NCBI GenBank assembly: GCA_008933995.1
Contig: WARS01000031.1
Coordinates: 6,363,979-6,427,978, forward strand
DNA: 64,000 nucleotides
Direction: 5' to 3'
Origin: Datnioides undecimradiatus
Taxonomy: Eukaryota > Chordata > Actinopteri > Lobotiformes > Datnioididae
The position numbers and the translations under genes were made by a program. Positions 30,601-56,195 of the stretch are shown here, one piece after another; the first letter of the stretch is position 1; every line of letters begins with the position of its first letter. Below the pieces are notes generated by a model. That model saw only the letters and a list, made by a program, of their open reading frames with translations. It was not told the DNA's origin and did not search any database.

Positions 30601-30872
30601 ATGTAGGAAATGGATTTCTTTGGGATGGAAACCATTCTGACTTAAAAGTTTAAAGTGAGGAGGATGGTACCTGCAGACTCAGTAATACAATAATGCAGAA
30701 TAATAATAAAATGATACAGAAGACCATTTGATATCTTGGTTACATACAGTCAGTGTTGTGAATGATCTCATTGAAACTGTCATACCACACAAATTGGAGG
30801 TAGTCACTCTGCTCCTGGCAATACACCAACTCAGAAACTACCAAAACCTTATTTGTAGTCAGCTCTTTGTAG
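27677..30872 (+). other. Long AT-rich stretch, probable tradd 5' UTR intron
   Basis: I see no coding exon on either strand. An AT dinucleotide-rich block lies near 28245-28275. The short minus-strand frames at 28587-28775 and 29879-30094 look like chance frames. Confidence 0.45.
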
Positions 30873-30934
30873 CTCTGTTGTTGTGGGCCCACCATTAAAA
30901 CCATGTACTCTATGTCTCAAACTAAGTTCAGAGA

Positions 30935-33900
30935 ATGGCAGACAAGAATGTGGCTCAAGGGCCATGGACAGGATGTGCAGTCATGTTTCTGCAGTCACTG
31001 TGTCCTAGAGTGAACCTGCTCTCCCTCTACAAAGACCAGCAGGAGGAAAAATTCATTATTTTCAAAGTCATCAAACTGACACTTACAGGTGAGTGGTCTA
31101 GTTAAGATCTATAATGCATGTCTGGTGGACTACTACTTCTGGGATATCACATTTTTTATGAGTGCTTTCAATGGTCAGACTCTGCAGGAGGTCTGGGTGG
31201 TTATGAGATACTGAAAGTCCATGATGCCGATCCCTTCTTGGGGGTGGAGGTGAAGTTTGTGGATTTGGCAGCGTGTCAGCAGTTCCTGGAGAGCTACAGC
31301 TCGGGAGCCGTACGTCAATCCCTCTCCCAACATGCCTGTCGGCTTCTCGCTCTTCCACAAGAGCTCACAGTGGAAACCCAGCTCAAGGCCGGCACACACA
31401 TCCTGGATCGCTATCTGGATAAGCCAGAACTTTGCCTACAGCACATCCACCTGTCACAGGTAAACTGGATTTTCCGTTCATCTTTTTCTTCAGCAATTCG
31501 AGATCCATTATTTCAGATTTTCATGGAACTGGTATTTAACCAGATAATCAAGACTGAACTGTCATTGTGTCCATGTCAACTGAATTTCCACAGAAGCTGC
31601 ATTTTACTTTTCACATCAATCAAAGAAATGAGCCAATCTCTTTCTGAGTTTCATTTAGCTGTGCTGCCATGGCAGCCAGAAAGTATAAAACGTGTACCAG
31701 TTATGGAAAAAATAATCATAATATCCCGGTACCAAGAAATACATTAAAACAGAAAAACTTTTATCGCTCAATGATTCCAGTTTGTTTAGCTTACTATTTT
31801 CCCTTTTAGTGCAAAACAGTTTACCATTTTATCTGAAATGCCTGTATGACTTTGGGAAACAGTTATTAGCTAAAAATTTTAAATTGGCAGATTGTGGAGA
31901 TACATCTCCAACAACGTCTTCATAAACAACAACAGTAACAACGTAAGACCTTTTTAAAGAATGCTCTACATCGTGGGTTTTAAATGGCAACCTAAAGTCA
32001 CAATTTTCTTGGTGATCTTATTAATTACTAATTCCTGTATTTTGTAAGAATATTTAGGTTTCTTGTATATTAGTTGTGAAAATATAGTATTCAATAGTGC
32101 ATATGCATAGGGTCAATAAGAGGAACAGAGGAGAGATGAGCAGTAAAAACAAAAACTTGAGTTCTTTGGATGGCAGAACGAACACTCTCACATTCTCTGT
32201 GATTTTGTGTCAGCCGGAGCGCCTCCGTGATGAAGAGATTGATCGTCTAGAGGAGCTGCTGCAGAATCAGGCCCTCCGTCCTGCTCCACAGTCGCCCACC
32301 ATCACACAGGAAGAGACTCCTGTCCCCAGAGACTGCTTCAAGTTTCAGAATCGAGTGTTCAGTGAGTCAAGATAACTATTTCAACTTTTTAGTCTTATTC
32401 TTAATATTTTAAGTCTTATTATTTTACTCTTAATGTGTCTGTCACAGCCTTGGTACAAAAATGTTGTCCAAAAGAGGTTAGAATATAAATTAAAATAGCA
32501 GTTATATTATTAAAATATGAATTTTTAGCATGTGATTTAGATGTTTTTTCAGCATCAGAGATTTGTTGGGCTGTACTTTAAAACCACATTTTTAATGCAA
32601 GAAACTGTCTGAATCATGTTATCATTTTCACACAGATATTCTTCTCTGATTGATGATCTTTGCCAGATTTACTGACAGCATTTGAATTCAGATGTTTGTC
32701 AGCTGACTCTCTAATCCAACCTTTTATAAACTGATGGTTCGTCTATGGGAGATTAGTACCAGCAGATAATGTATTTAGATTGCATTGATTTAAATTCGTC
32801 GACCTCACATTGAACTGTTGAATTAACCGATGGGGCACTACAGTGTCTTGAAAGTTAATTTGATTTTCTAATTGAGTTAATTTAAGATTTGATTTCAGTT
32901 CATGTTAATTTAGATTCAGCTTCCTCAGACACACTGCTGTATCCAGCCATGAGGGACGTCTGTTCCCTTGAGTGCCTTCTCCAGCAGCCCGAGCTGCTCT
33001 GGTTTCAAGTTCACTTTAATTATAAAAACTGATAATGTGCCTAAACCTGGGTATTTGGAAAAAATAAATAAAAATAAATAAATAAATAAATAAGAAATTT
33101 CAGCCCATTTCAGTGCATGGTTTTGACCTCTGCTTAGCAACAAATTGCAGATAGACAAAGCAAGTGACTAGCTGGTGAACATAAAGCATTTAGTGACAAT
33201 ACAGATAGATATTTACCTCAGGGTTTGTTTTGGACTAAATCAGAGCTAAAGGGAGAGTGAATCTAGACACAAACATGACTCTAAATGAATATTAATGTTG
33301 CTCCTCATCTGCTAGGTTTGCAAATAGCAACCAACCAACAGCTAATGCGTTTTCCATGCCAACTTTATACGTGATAGCATGTAAATATTGTGTTTACATG
33401 TGTTGTTGTCCCTAAGTGACCAAAAGGGGAAAAAAATCATCAGTGCTGTTTTAATGCTTCGAAGGTCTGAGGTATATAAAACAATCTTGTTGGTGTCCTG
33501 TGAGGTTCAGGTGCACAGCAAGTCTGTAAGTTATTCTAGGAAATGTTTACTGTTTACATATGTTTATAAGCCACTGTTTATATAATCACAATTAAGTACA
33601 TGTTATATTGATGTTTTTCCCTCATCCTTTATCCTTTGGCCCATCAGAGGACCGAATGCTGACAGTGGCAGATGCTCAGAGCTTTTCTAACGGAGTGGGC
33701 CGTCACTGGAAGTATGTAGGGAGGGCCCTGGGGAAGAGCTGCCGAGCTCTGAAGGGTCCGGCCATAGACAACCTGGCCTATGAATACGAGAGAGAAGGGC
33801 TGTATGAGCAAGCCTATCAGATGCTCAACCGCTTCATCCAGGCAGAGGGGAGAGCAGCAAAACTGAGCAGGCTGGTGAAAGCACTGGAGGACTGCAAACT

Positions 33901-33946
33901 TACTGGCCTGGCTGAAAATATTCTGGACATACAGCCACGAGAGTAA
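30935..33946 (+). CDS. tradd: TNFR1-associated death domain adaptor protein
   Basis: TRADD joins ligand-bound TNFR1 to RIPK1, TRAF2 and FADD, directing NF-kappaB activation or cell death. Four coding exons join in phase: 30935-31088, 31188-31459, 32214-32361 and 33648-33946, giving 290 residues (human 312). The N-terminal TRAF2-binding domain covers about residues 5-150 (for example [16 protein letters not shown] and [12 protein letters not shown]). [17 protein letters not shown] stretch and a short linker follow. The death domain covers about residues 195-285, with the conserved block [18 protein letters not shown]. The third intron separates the linker from the death domain. The start gives an [14 protein letters not shown]-terminus that fits the family. 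An upstream ATG at 30903 opens an overlapping out-of-frame reading frame. ATTAAA at 34436-34441 is a likely polyadenylation signal. Confidence 0.95.
33061..33093. repeat. (AAAT)n microsatellite in a tradd intron
   Basis: AAAT/AATA tetranucleotide units repeat in the last tradd intron, between exon 3 and the death-domain exon. Confidence 0.9.
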
Positions 33947-36180
33947 CTCAGTGTGCTTTTGTTCTGCGTTTACGAGTTGTGAAAACTGAGGGGGACAGAT
34001 CCTCTCTGTTTGAGGAGCGGTTGACTTGGTCCAGCCTGCTTTTATATACAGTATGTTTGTCCTTGATTGAAATTTAAAATCATTCCTCTGTGTGTGTTTT
34101 TGTATGTGTGTGAGAGAGTGTGAATGAGAGTATGTGCATGTTTCAGACAGGTTGTGTGAACACATGCTAATGTCTCTGTGAGAATTGTTTCACATCTTGA
34201 TTGTCAATTACTGTATTAGTATTATGGATTATTGTTTTCGTTTAAATGAAATTACCCATCATCACTGTTAAAAATATGCTTGAGTCTTGGGTTTAATGCA
34301 CTGTTTCAAACTGTTTCCATCATGGTTTATTTTTGCTTTATAAGTCGATATATGGAAACCTGTTGGGTCTTGTTGCTAATGAGTGCACAACTGAAGGTTA
34401 TTGATTTTTTTTTCCTACAAAATGGTTTCATACAAATTAAATGGTTGTAAAAAAAAAGTCTTCATGTTTGTGTTTGATGCATTAGTGTAATTAAAACTGA
34501 AAACATCATTTTGTCAAAATTCCCTCAGGTGTAATTTAGTGTTAATCCTCCCTCCCTGCCATCACTCCCTGTCACTCACACACACGTGCACATGCTCATA
34601 TGATTAAACGGTGCTGATTACTGATATTGTTGCTGAGTGTGTGTATGTGCCTGGATGTGTCACGTTGTGGGAGCCTCAGGCCAGAGAGGTGGAGATTGCA
34701 GCTGAGATGTGCGTGGAGGTTTTATCTCAGCTTGGCTGTCAAAGAGGAAATTCACTGATGGATGGAGTCTCTTCAGGTTGAGCTCCTTTGCTGGTTTTCA
34801 TTCAGGGTCCACTGTAAAAGCCCAACCCCCCCCTTTACTCCACTTGACCATCCATCCAGATGTGATGTGTGGATTAGAAGCTTTTACCACACACACAAAC
34901 ACGTATTACTGTTACATGGTATGCCCACAACCCCCAACACAGTTTTATACATACAGTTACATACAGCTATGATAAACACACATCTCTCTTTACATCACCA
35001 AAGTTGCACCTAACATTGAAGAGGTTATGTCTGTAATCATACTTCTGTGATCTTTGGACATGTATGATAAAGATTGAAGACTAATTATCATTAAAAAAAT
35101 ATTGCATACCATGCAGTAAGAGGTGGGTTTGTTAAAAAAATCAGACCATAATGGGGGGTGATGAAAGATCTATTAAAAACATATTTTTTATTTTGAATAT
35201 TAGAGTTGGTCAATAATTTCTTCGATTGGTGGGGTTTTACTGGTCCAGTATGGCGTGACCTGACCTGTGTCCTGTCTGTGGCCCTGGCTGTGAAAGTGAG
35301 GAACATGCTAACACACAGCCCAGCTGAACTATCTTTGATTACACATTTGCCTATAGTCTGAACAAGTGAAGAGTGATTAAGTACATTAATTCAGGCCCTC
35401 CACTTTTCTGCTACATTATGCTTTCTATTCCATTACATTTCAGATGAAAATATTGTGATCATTTGCCAGCTACACTTTCTAGTAACTTTGCAGCTTACTA
35501 GAGTTACATACGAAACATATGTTCGTTTTGTAAAACGCTCCTAATATAAACCTGACCAGCAATGAAGTAGTTAAAATCAGCTCCACCTCGACCAGTTAAA
35601 ACATTACAGTGCCTCTGGCACTTTTAAGTATGCGTATTAATAATACGAATGATAACCAACCAAGTGAACATGAATTTAATATTAATTTCGTATTTAATAA
35701 CAATTTGATTAAAGGCCATTCCTTTTGGTACTTTTGTACTTTTATTGATTTTGTATGCAAGACATTAATTCATAATGTAATATTTGTGCCCATGGTGCAA
35801 AATAATTGAGTAGGCCAATAGCTACTCGTACAGTCTATTTAAGTAACTTTCATTTTTCAGGCATTTGTGCTCTATTTGAGTATTTCATTTCATTTTACTT
35901 CACCCCTCTCCTCCACTCCATTCATTCAACATTAGTTAATAACTGACTGTATACTTATGTAGGCTAATTTAAATAACGGTTTGTGTCGTTTTCCTCGTCC
36001 ACCACTATGCCTGTGCATTGCGGGTCTATTTGTGCTGTTAAACGTCACTTCGAGTAGGACAAAATAATACCGCTGTTGTGGCGTTTTAATTTTTCAACAA
36101 CAACACAATTTCTACTAATTCCAAGAGACAAGAGGGCAACATTTGCCATTTAAACGGCTCTTTCATTTGAATAATCTTTC
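33947..36180. other. tradd 3' UTR and gnao1 upstream DNA
   Basis: The tradd 3' UTR probably ends soon after ATTAAA at 34436-34441. The rest is AT-rich and non-coding. No recognisable repeat family or conserved exon was found. Confidence 0.5.
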
Positions 36181-41901
<5,721 letters not shown>

Positions 41902-43400
41902 GGCCTGGCCAAGCACAGAGGTTGTCATGGAGAGTATGAGGTGTTAATAATGATAATTTTGATGATACTTAAACACATAAATATGTAATTCTACACGTCC
42001 AAATGGACCCAAAGAGCTGCCGTCAGACACCACACTGGATTATTGCCATGATTTGTTCCCTTTCTCTTATTTTGATTTCAGTAAACAACCCCAATTTTGT
42101 CTTATAAAAATGTGTTTTTTGAGCTGAATGTTTCATGTTAACTGGTCAGGTCAGAAGCGGCAGCACCGGGGTTATATTCAGCTGGAGCCTTGTTTTGCAA
42201 AAACTCAAAGCCCAGAAATGCAATGTGAGGAGTGTGCAATGCCATTTATAACCACGCTGTGGAATACTGTCCCATCTTTTATGTGACATTTTATGTGCGA
42301 GTCTCGAGGCATTTATATCTGTACTGAATATAGCCTGTTGTGCTCCGTTTCAAGAGCTGCTGTGTGTATGAAGGTGGAGATGATGATGTTGTTGGGGAGG
42401 TGCTGAACTCGTGGCTGAGGGTCATGGTTGGGAAGGAGGCTATTTTAACTTTCAGAAGGGACAAAGCTCCCCTCTCCTTCAGACCCACACATGACTGAGT
42501 AGCCTGCAGGTCTGTTCCACTCTCTGTTTTCTCTTTTACTTTAAAACATAATGAAAGAGAGGATTCTTCTGTTCAGAGTGGCTGCCCATTGCCATTGGCC
42601 TCCTGTAGTGTGAGGATATGCCTATCAGCCAATCATATCTAAAAAAATAAACAAAAAAAAGAGAAAACCACGTCATATCGGTGCCAACCATCTGACGACA
42701 GATAGGGGATTAGGATCAGAAATCATAGTTCATGTTCATACTACTGACTAATATTATTTAAGTGACAGATATAGCATTTTATCATCGAATGATTTATTTA
42801 TTTAAGCCTCATGCCCTACATGCCTCCTCCTACCTCCTGAAATCCCGTGCCACATATTTATTTCCTGACATGAAAAACTGGGGGAACACCGATACCTGTC
42901 TACGGTTCAGAGGGTAGAAAAGCAGCCCTCCAATGACATCTTGTTCTCTGTGTGGTGCTTTATCCTTCGATGTGAATCTGTGTAGAAATAGAAGACTGCA
43001 CAGGAGAACAATATCATTAGAGGCCGCCTCTGTCTGGGGAGCCGGGGAGGGGGCGGTTTTTCGACCTTCCTCTCCCCAATCAGTAAACAGGGAACCATTA
43101 TCCCCCCCGTCTGTCACCTTTCTCTTTACACAGAGAAAAAGTACAGCTCTCCATTTTCACCTGTGCACCCAGAAATTCCTCCCATCCCTGTATACTCTTA
43201 TCTATCACATATCAGACCCCATATCCTATCTCCATTTTCACCTTAAAAGCACCGTACTGTATATATATTATAATTATACCAGATTTTTTTTTTACTGTGA
43301 ATGTTTTTGTGCTGCACCCCATCCTATTTGGTAGTTTATTGGTTGCTCTCATGTGGAATGTTTGTGCTGAGCCAATCGAATGTTGTGTTTACATTAAAGC
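41902..43400 (+). other. gnao1: gnao1 3' untranslated region
   Basis: Non-coding sequence follows the stop. ATTAAA at 43393-43398 is a plausible polyadenylation signal, giving about 1.5 kb; an earlier AATAAA near 42645 could give a shorter form. No second set of terminal gnao1 exons is visible. Confidence 0.55.
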
Positions 43401-44337
43401 CACACTTTTCCTAACTATTCCTGCATTTGTCGTCTGAGTCTGATTACACAGAAGTGATGACAAACTGCTCCATCGCCATGCTGTCCACTCAGAGAAAAGT
43501 TTAAATACACACCGTCCTGCTTTAATCTGTGCAGAGAATTAAGGTTAGACCAGGAAATTAGGCTGAACATTATGAGAATGGACCACTTTTAATGCTTCAT
43601 TGCCTGGTGAACACAGCTTTGTATTTAGTGTCAGAAATATGTATAAAAGATTGGGAACAGGTCTTGCATGGCAATAGGGCAGCACTTCGTGAAATGTGGT
43701 GGATGGCAGGGATCACAAGCGTTGCACAGCGGCTCTCAATTTATTAGGTTAAAAGTGTTCCATCATCACAGACAAGGAGCTATTCATATATTGAATGACT
43801 AGGCTGGATCAGCTGTCTGACCTGCTTCTGTCAGTTTAATGGGTACGATGTTCATTACTGCTCTGTTTCACTGACAGCCGCAGAGCTGCGCTCCTCAGTC
43901 CCCATGTGTCCTCCTTTCTCAGAGCCAGTTACAGGTTAAAATGTTCGAACTCCCAGTGTGACACACTTACGCTTTTTAATTACACATTAAACAGAATATT
44001 CTTATATATTTTACAAATGATTTATATCAAATAGATCAATGTCTCTGCCACATAAGCACAAACTGTGCCCCTATAAGCTGTAACTCTGACGCACACGGAC
44101 ATCAGCCAGGCGTGGAGCATACGGTGGAGTCTGGGAAACCGACTCAAATTTCCAGGATGAGCAACAAGCATTTTCGTTTCAGACAAAGAGAAATCCTTGG
44201 CTATTTGCCTACGTCCTCCCCTTGTCCATTTACTGAAACATGGATTAAACCTGGATTGTGCAGAGCTCTTTAGTGAAAAGCATCAGGAGGTGGGTACTGC
44301 ATGCTGGTTGATGGCAATCAGTGCACTGGTTTATGAG
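43401..44337. other. Tail-to-tail spacer between gnao1 and cog4
   Basis: Non-coding. A minus-strand AATAAA (plus TTTATT at 43740-43745) could end cog4 transcripts, giving a 3' UTR of about 0.6 kb. The two genes therefore converge with little or no overlap. Confidence 0.5.
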
Positions 44338-51434
<7,097 letters not shown>

Positions 51435-51720
51435 CTTCCGACACGGACAAAGAAGCCCACGTCACCAACCGGCGACTTTGCCCTGAGTTTAGCCTGTCAG
51501 GCAACGTAACGTCGCAGGTTAAGAGGGCCCACAGACAAAAACAATGTCCGATCGCTTCAAAGATGCGTGAACGAAGCATGACCAACACTTTATCTTTAAC
51601 AACTATGACACAAACCAACATGGTGTAATTTTTGTAGTGGGACTTGGCTGAAATACTACCTGGGAAGTCAGACTCAGGGGGAAAAAAAAGGGTTTTAAAA
51701 CGCATGCGCATTGCGTTTTT
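51435..51720 (-). promoter_or_regulatory. cog4 promoter region with an NRF1-type site
   Basis: A CGCATGCGCA element at 51701-51710, matching the NRF1 core, lies about 270 bp upstream of the cog4 start, with further CpGs nearer the ATG. The transcription start is not defined. The upstream BED gene ends only about 0.6 kb away on the same strand. Confidence 0.4.
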
Positions 51721-52135
51721 GTAAAAGATGCGACGTAATCCTGGACATGGGTAACGGATCTATAATAAAGACTCTTATGACATATTACATGACTTACACT
51801 TTTCACATCTGAATGATGATAATTTATGCTTATAGCACCACCCTATGCTTCCGACTTGTAAGAGTGTCGAGGATTTTCAATTCAGATTTCCAGTTTGACG
51901 TGGTCACACAACAAATGACCACAGTGGGCAGAATTAAGAAAATTTAAAATGCAACGTAAGTAGTACAACACAGCTATAAAGGAAATTAATTGGACAGTCC
52001 ATTTATTTCTTTATTTTACAAAACACATTTTACTTATATAGAAGGGTTTTTTAACATTATAAGTGACAAAAAATTTGCAGGAACCCTGAACTCAATGGTA
52101 ACAGACTACAGTCCTTTTGTCAGGCTATAACATAA

Positions 52136-54961
52136 TCAGGAGACTTGCTGTCCTCTGGAAAACAAGAGAAGTCCTTCTCTTTCCTGCTGAAGCTCTTCCC
52201 ATTTCTTTTGCAGCTCTGCCTTTTCCTTCTGCAGCTCTTCTTTCTGTCTACTCAAGTCTTTGGCTTCCTCCTGCTGTGCTTTTCTCAATGACTCAATTTG
52301 CTGCCTTTCTGCAGCTGCCTCTTTGGCATTTGCTGCACACAGCTTCTTGAGCAGCTCCTTCTGGCACTCCAAGGCCCGAGCCTCCTCCTTCTGCACTCTC
52401 CTCAGAGCTTCGATCAACTCCCGCTCCCTCCTAAACACACGTCTCTCTCCTCCAGACTTTCTTGAAACTTTAAGCACACCTGTTAGAACAGGGGAAGAGA
52501 GGACTACATGTTTAGTCTCATTACAAAACTTGGTCACAGTGGGAAGGACCCACAAAATGTAACAATTTTCTTTAAACATGGAGCAAATTCATCCACTTGA
52601 CATGCATATGGTGATTATGGTTGCTGAAACACCAAAATTAAATGACAGCACAAATACACAAATAGGTTGGGTACGTAAGTACTTGAATGATGTTCATCGA
52701 TCTTTTTTCCAAAGGAATATAAATTGAATTTATAGAAAGAATAATATTCACTTAATTATACTGTATGTTGAAACTCTAGTTATTATGATGCAAACATGGC
52801 TGAGATTTCAAACCCACAGTGATTTAGTAAAACCAGGTCTGAGTCTCTCATCTGAATCCTTTTTGGTAAAAACTTGTGTCAATATAACTGAAAACTGTCA
52901 AGTACTGAAAGCTGGCTGTAATCTGTTCAAATCGGGTCATTTGATTTGAAACAAAAGTCTGATTTTTTTTTTTACAGTATTACTATTTGTGTACTATTAA
53001 GACATTTAACATCACAAACACACACAGCAGTGATACATAAAATATTACCTGAAAATTTTCTCTTCTCGTTCACTTTAACAGCCTCTGATGATGTTGAGCC
53101 CTGTGATGAGCAGGATGGTGGTGGGTCGTGCCCACTGGCCAGCATCTGACCAAACACCCCTGGGTGTCTCTTTGACATGTGCCGATGCAGGTTGCTGGTG
53201 CTGCCGCCTTCAAAGCATTGCAGCTTCTTCATGCAAATGCGACAACGAGCAGCACCCAAACTGTCCAAGTGCTCAAAGTGCCTCCAAATCAAGCTGCGTT
53301 TATTCCGTCTGCGTCTTACAGGGCAGTCTTCACTCGCCTCTTCATGTGTTAACTGCTCTGATGAACCTCCTTGTGCTGCTTCCAAGATGCCTTTAACAGC
53401 AGAGTCAAAGTCAACATCATTTTCTTTGGTGGGGTTGTCGGAGTATCCATCCTCCAGTGTCGCTTCCACTAAATAAGAGGAAAGCAATGTTAATATTATG
53501 GCTGCTAGTATAGAATTATTATTGATTGTGATTTTACCCGATTAACTGTTGTTAAAAAAATGTCAGACAATTGTTTCAAATACACTCGTCATAAGTTTCC
53601 AATGGGACTCCTCCAAATAATTGAAAACAACCTTAAACCCCCCACATATACTGTAATTTTTGTATAATTTTGTGTTAATCCATGAACGTCCACATTAGAT
53701 TTTTAGAATTTCCTTTAAAACACTTCAAAGTACAAGATCAGTCAAGCAGAAATCCAATGAAATTTTCTGTAAAATATCTGTATTATCTGTAAAATAGAAC
53801 AAAACTCTTCATGCACAAGAGGGGCCAGATATGTTGACAGTTACTAGAGCAAATTGTAATGTTTCCATCTGTAATGATTGTCATAAATGGGTAAGAACCT
53901 TGTTGAAATTGAGATTTTTATTGTATTTCATCTAGGTTTGTGTTAAGACAACATTTAACATTTGTCCTTTTCTCTTATTCAGCAAGACCACAAACAGCAG
54001 TGACTGATTAATATTACCTGAAACCATTTTTTTCTCCATCACCCCAACAGTATTTGATGGTGTCAATGTGTCACCATTAACCTTTGAGCCCTGTGATGAG
54101 CAGGATGGTGGTGGGTCGTGCCCACTGGCCAGCAGCTGACCGAACACCCCTGGGTGTCTCTTTGACATGTGCCGATGCAGGTTGCTGGTGCTGCCGCCTT
54201 CAAAGCATTGAAGCTTCTTCATGCAAATGCGGCAACGAGCAGCACCCAAACTGTCCAAACGCTCAAAGTGCTTCCAAATCAAGCTGCGTTTATTCCGTCT
54301 ACGTCTTACAGGGCAGTCTTCACTCGCCTCTTCATGTGTTAACTGCTCTGATGAACCTCCTGCTTCCAAGATGCCTGTAATAGGAGAGTCAAAGTCAACA
54401 TCATTTCCTGTGGTGTCAGAGTGTCCAAAGTCCCATGCCACTTCTACTAAATATGAGGAAAGCAAAGTTACATTTACAGCCGTGACTAAAGATAAATGGA
54501 TTGTGTTATGATTTTAATAGATAAATGTTTTGTTAAGAATTAAGAGTTGATTATGCATGAAAAACAGTGAACATAATAATAACCATACCGGGGCAGAAGT
54601 ATTCATTGTCCACCTCCATGTCTTCTTGACCGTTGGTGGAGGTGACGTCAGGCCCAGCTAACGTTAAACGACCCTGGATTGTCTCGACGACCTCGGTGGG
54701 CTGTTTATCACGTCCATGTCTCAACATGATGGTGGTGTCCTGGCCCCGTTTAACCAGATGACTCGTGCACAGTCGATACTCAACCGACTCTGCGTCGACA
54801 GGGTTGAAGAAGTCAAAAACTGCGCTTCTTACTTCTACTTGACTGGTTGCAACTTCATCGACGTAGACAGCAGTGTTTGTGTTATACCCACAAGATACGT
54901 CGCAGCTGCTAACGTCACATCCGGGGTTCACAAACCGCTGTTCACTTCCGGGAACCGACAA
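52136..54961 (-). CDS. Unnamed protein with tandem BED zinc fingers and a coiled coil
   Basis: I do not recognise a named orthologue. Four exons join in phase: 54961-54589, 54446-54018, 53468-53049 and 52479-52136, giving about 521 residues. All junctions are phase 1. Exons 2 and 3 are tandem copies, each with a BED-type finger (Cys196/Cys199/His217/His222 and Cys343/Cys346/His364/His369) after a basic VRRRRNKRS stretch. Exon 1 (residues 46-88) holds a third BED-like fold with Tyr62 where the first Cys should be and Gln87 at the last His. Exon 4 (residues 408-521) is a charged Glu/Lys/Gln-rich coiled coil. BED fingers bind DNA and often come from hAT transposases; no transposase catalytic domain is present. 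The role is probably nuclear and DNA-binding, by inference. A start at Met79 (MLRHG) is possible. Minus AATAAA lies at 52015-52010. Confidence 0.85.
53049..54446 (-). repeat. Tandem duplication of a BED-finger exon with intron flanks
   Basis: The exons 54446-54018 and 53468-53049 are near copies: long stretches of the finger and the preceding THEEASEDCPVRRRRNKRS match. Similarity continues into the adjacent introns; for example, related sequence lies beside each donor (GTAATATT and an ACAGCAGTGA block) and each acceptor (ATATGAGGAAAGCA versus ATAAGAGGAAAGCA). The unit is roughly 0.95 kb. The divergent parts are mainly the start and end of each exon. Confidence 0.9.
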
Positions 54962-56195
54962 AATTACTTATATTATTGGAAAACTAATTTTATTGTCGGT
55001 TTATCATTGGGAAAATGGTCATGGACACATATGTACTCGTCATAATACTCCTATTTGAAATACTATTCTATTAACTCAAATATCATATTTACTGTCAGGG
55101 TAACTTAAAGTTTGACGATTTTTTAAAAGATACTTCGAGTGTACCTCAAAGGAATATCATGCTGCTATTCATGAAGTAATCATTTTATTTGATCAAAGGG
55201 GATATGTATAAATCTGTATACAATCAGTATCTGTGTATAAATCAATTATAGTAACAAAGTGTGTTAGAGCTACCTTCAATATGCAATGTTTTCCATTTCC
55301 CATTAGAATAGTTTTTAAAAGTGAAAATAAAATGGCCACAAAATATTTGACATCAAAATCAAAATGTTGACACTTTAAAGTAATCCAATCTAATGCTTGA
55401 TGAAATAATCCAGCGTTCTACTAATATTTAAAACTGCAACAGCTGAGAAGTTTGATGTAACTGTACAGCAAATCAAGATAATATATCATAAATATTGGCA
55501 GTTGTTCAAAGTTTATTGAGGCCTGAATGAATTTATGAAGAGCTCACATCAAGTCGGCAGTTCATCTGCATCTGGTGTACCTATAGCTAAACAAAATTAT
55601 GTAGGCTAACAGTCCTGCAATAACTCATCCTTCATGAAATACATCCTCCAAAATTGCCATCAAGTTGAATTAACATCCCACTCAACAATTTTCATTACAC
55701 ACCTTCAGTACACTTTGCTACTTTTAGATAGTGTACTTAACTAATAAGTGCTGTAACAAGTTGTACATAAAAACTTGTTTACAGCAGACTCTGTAATCCC
55801 CACATGAACTCAGCAGAATGCTTCCGTGGAGAACTGATGACTCTATGGAGATGAGGGAGGAGACATAGTGTAGCATATTACATCATGCAATTAAGATATT
55901 TGAAAGTGATTTTTCTGTCTGAGGTGAATATAAGCATGCTAGGGAGACAACTGACCCAACTGGCATGGGAGAAATATTTGATTTACAAAATACTGGTTCA
56001 TATTATAAATGTAAGAGTGATGTGAACAGTATTACTACATTATTCAGCTCAGCAAAAACATATATATCTATTAAAAGATACAGTAAGTCTGTTTTCTATG
56101 ACTTTAGCACTTTACACAGACAGGTAAAAGTAGAATGTTTTTATAGAATCAATCAAGTGAAATCAGACCAAAGACATTAAATGAATACAACAGTA
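54962..56195. other. Spacer between the BED gene and the gfod2 3' end
   Basis: AT-rich non-coding DNA. The BED-gene promoter must lie in the first few hundred bases, but no clear core element is visible. Confidence 0.45.
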
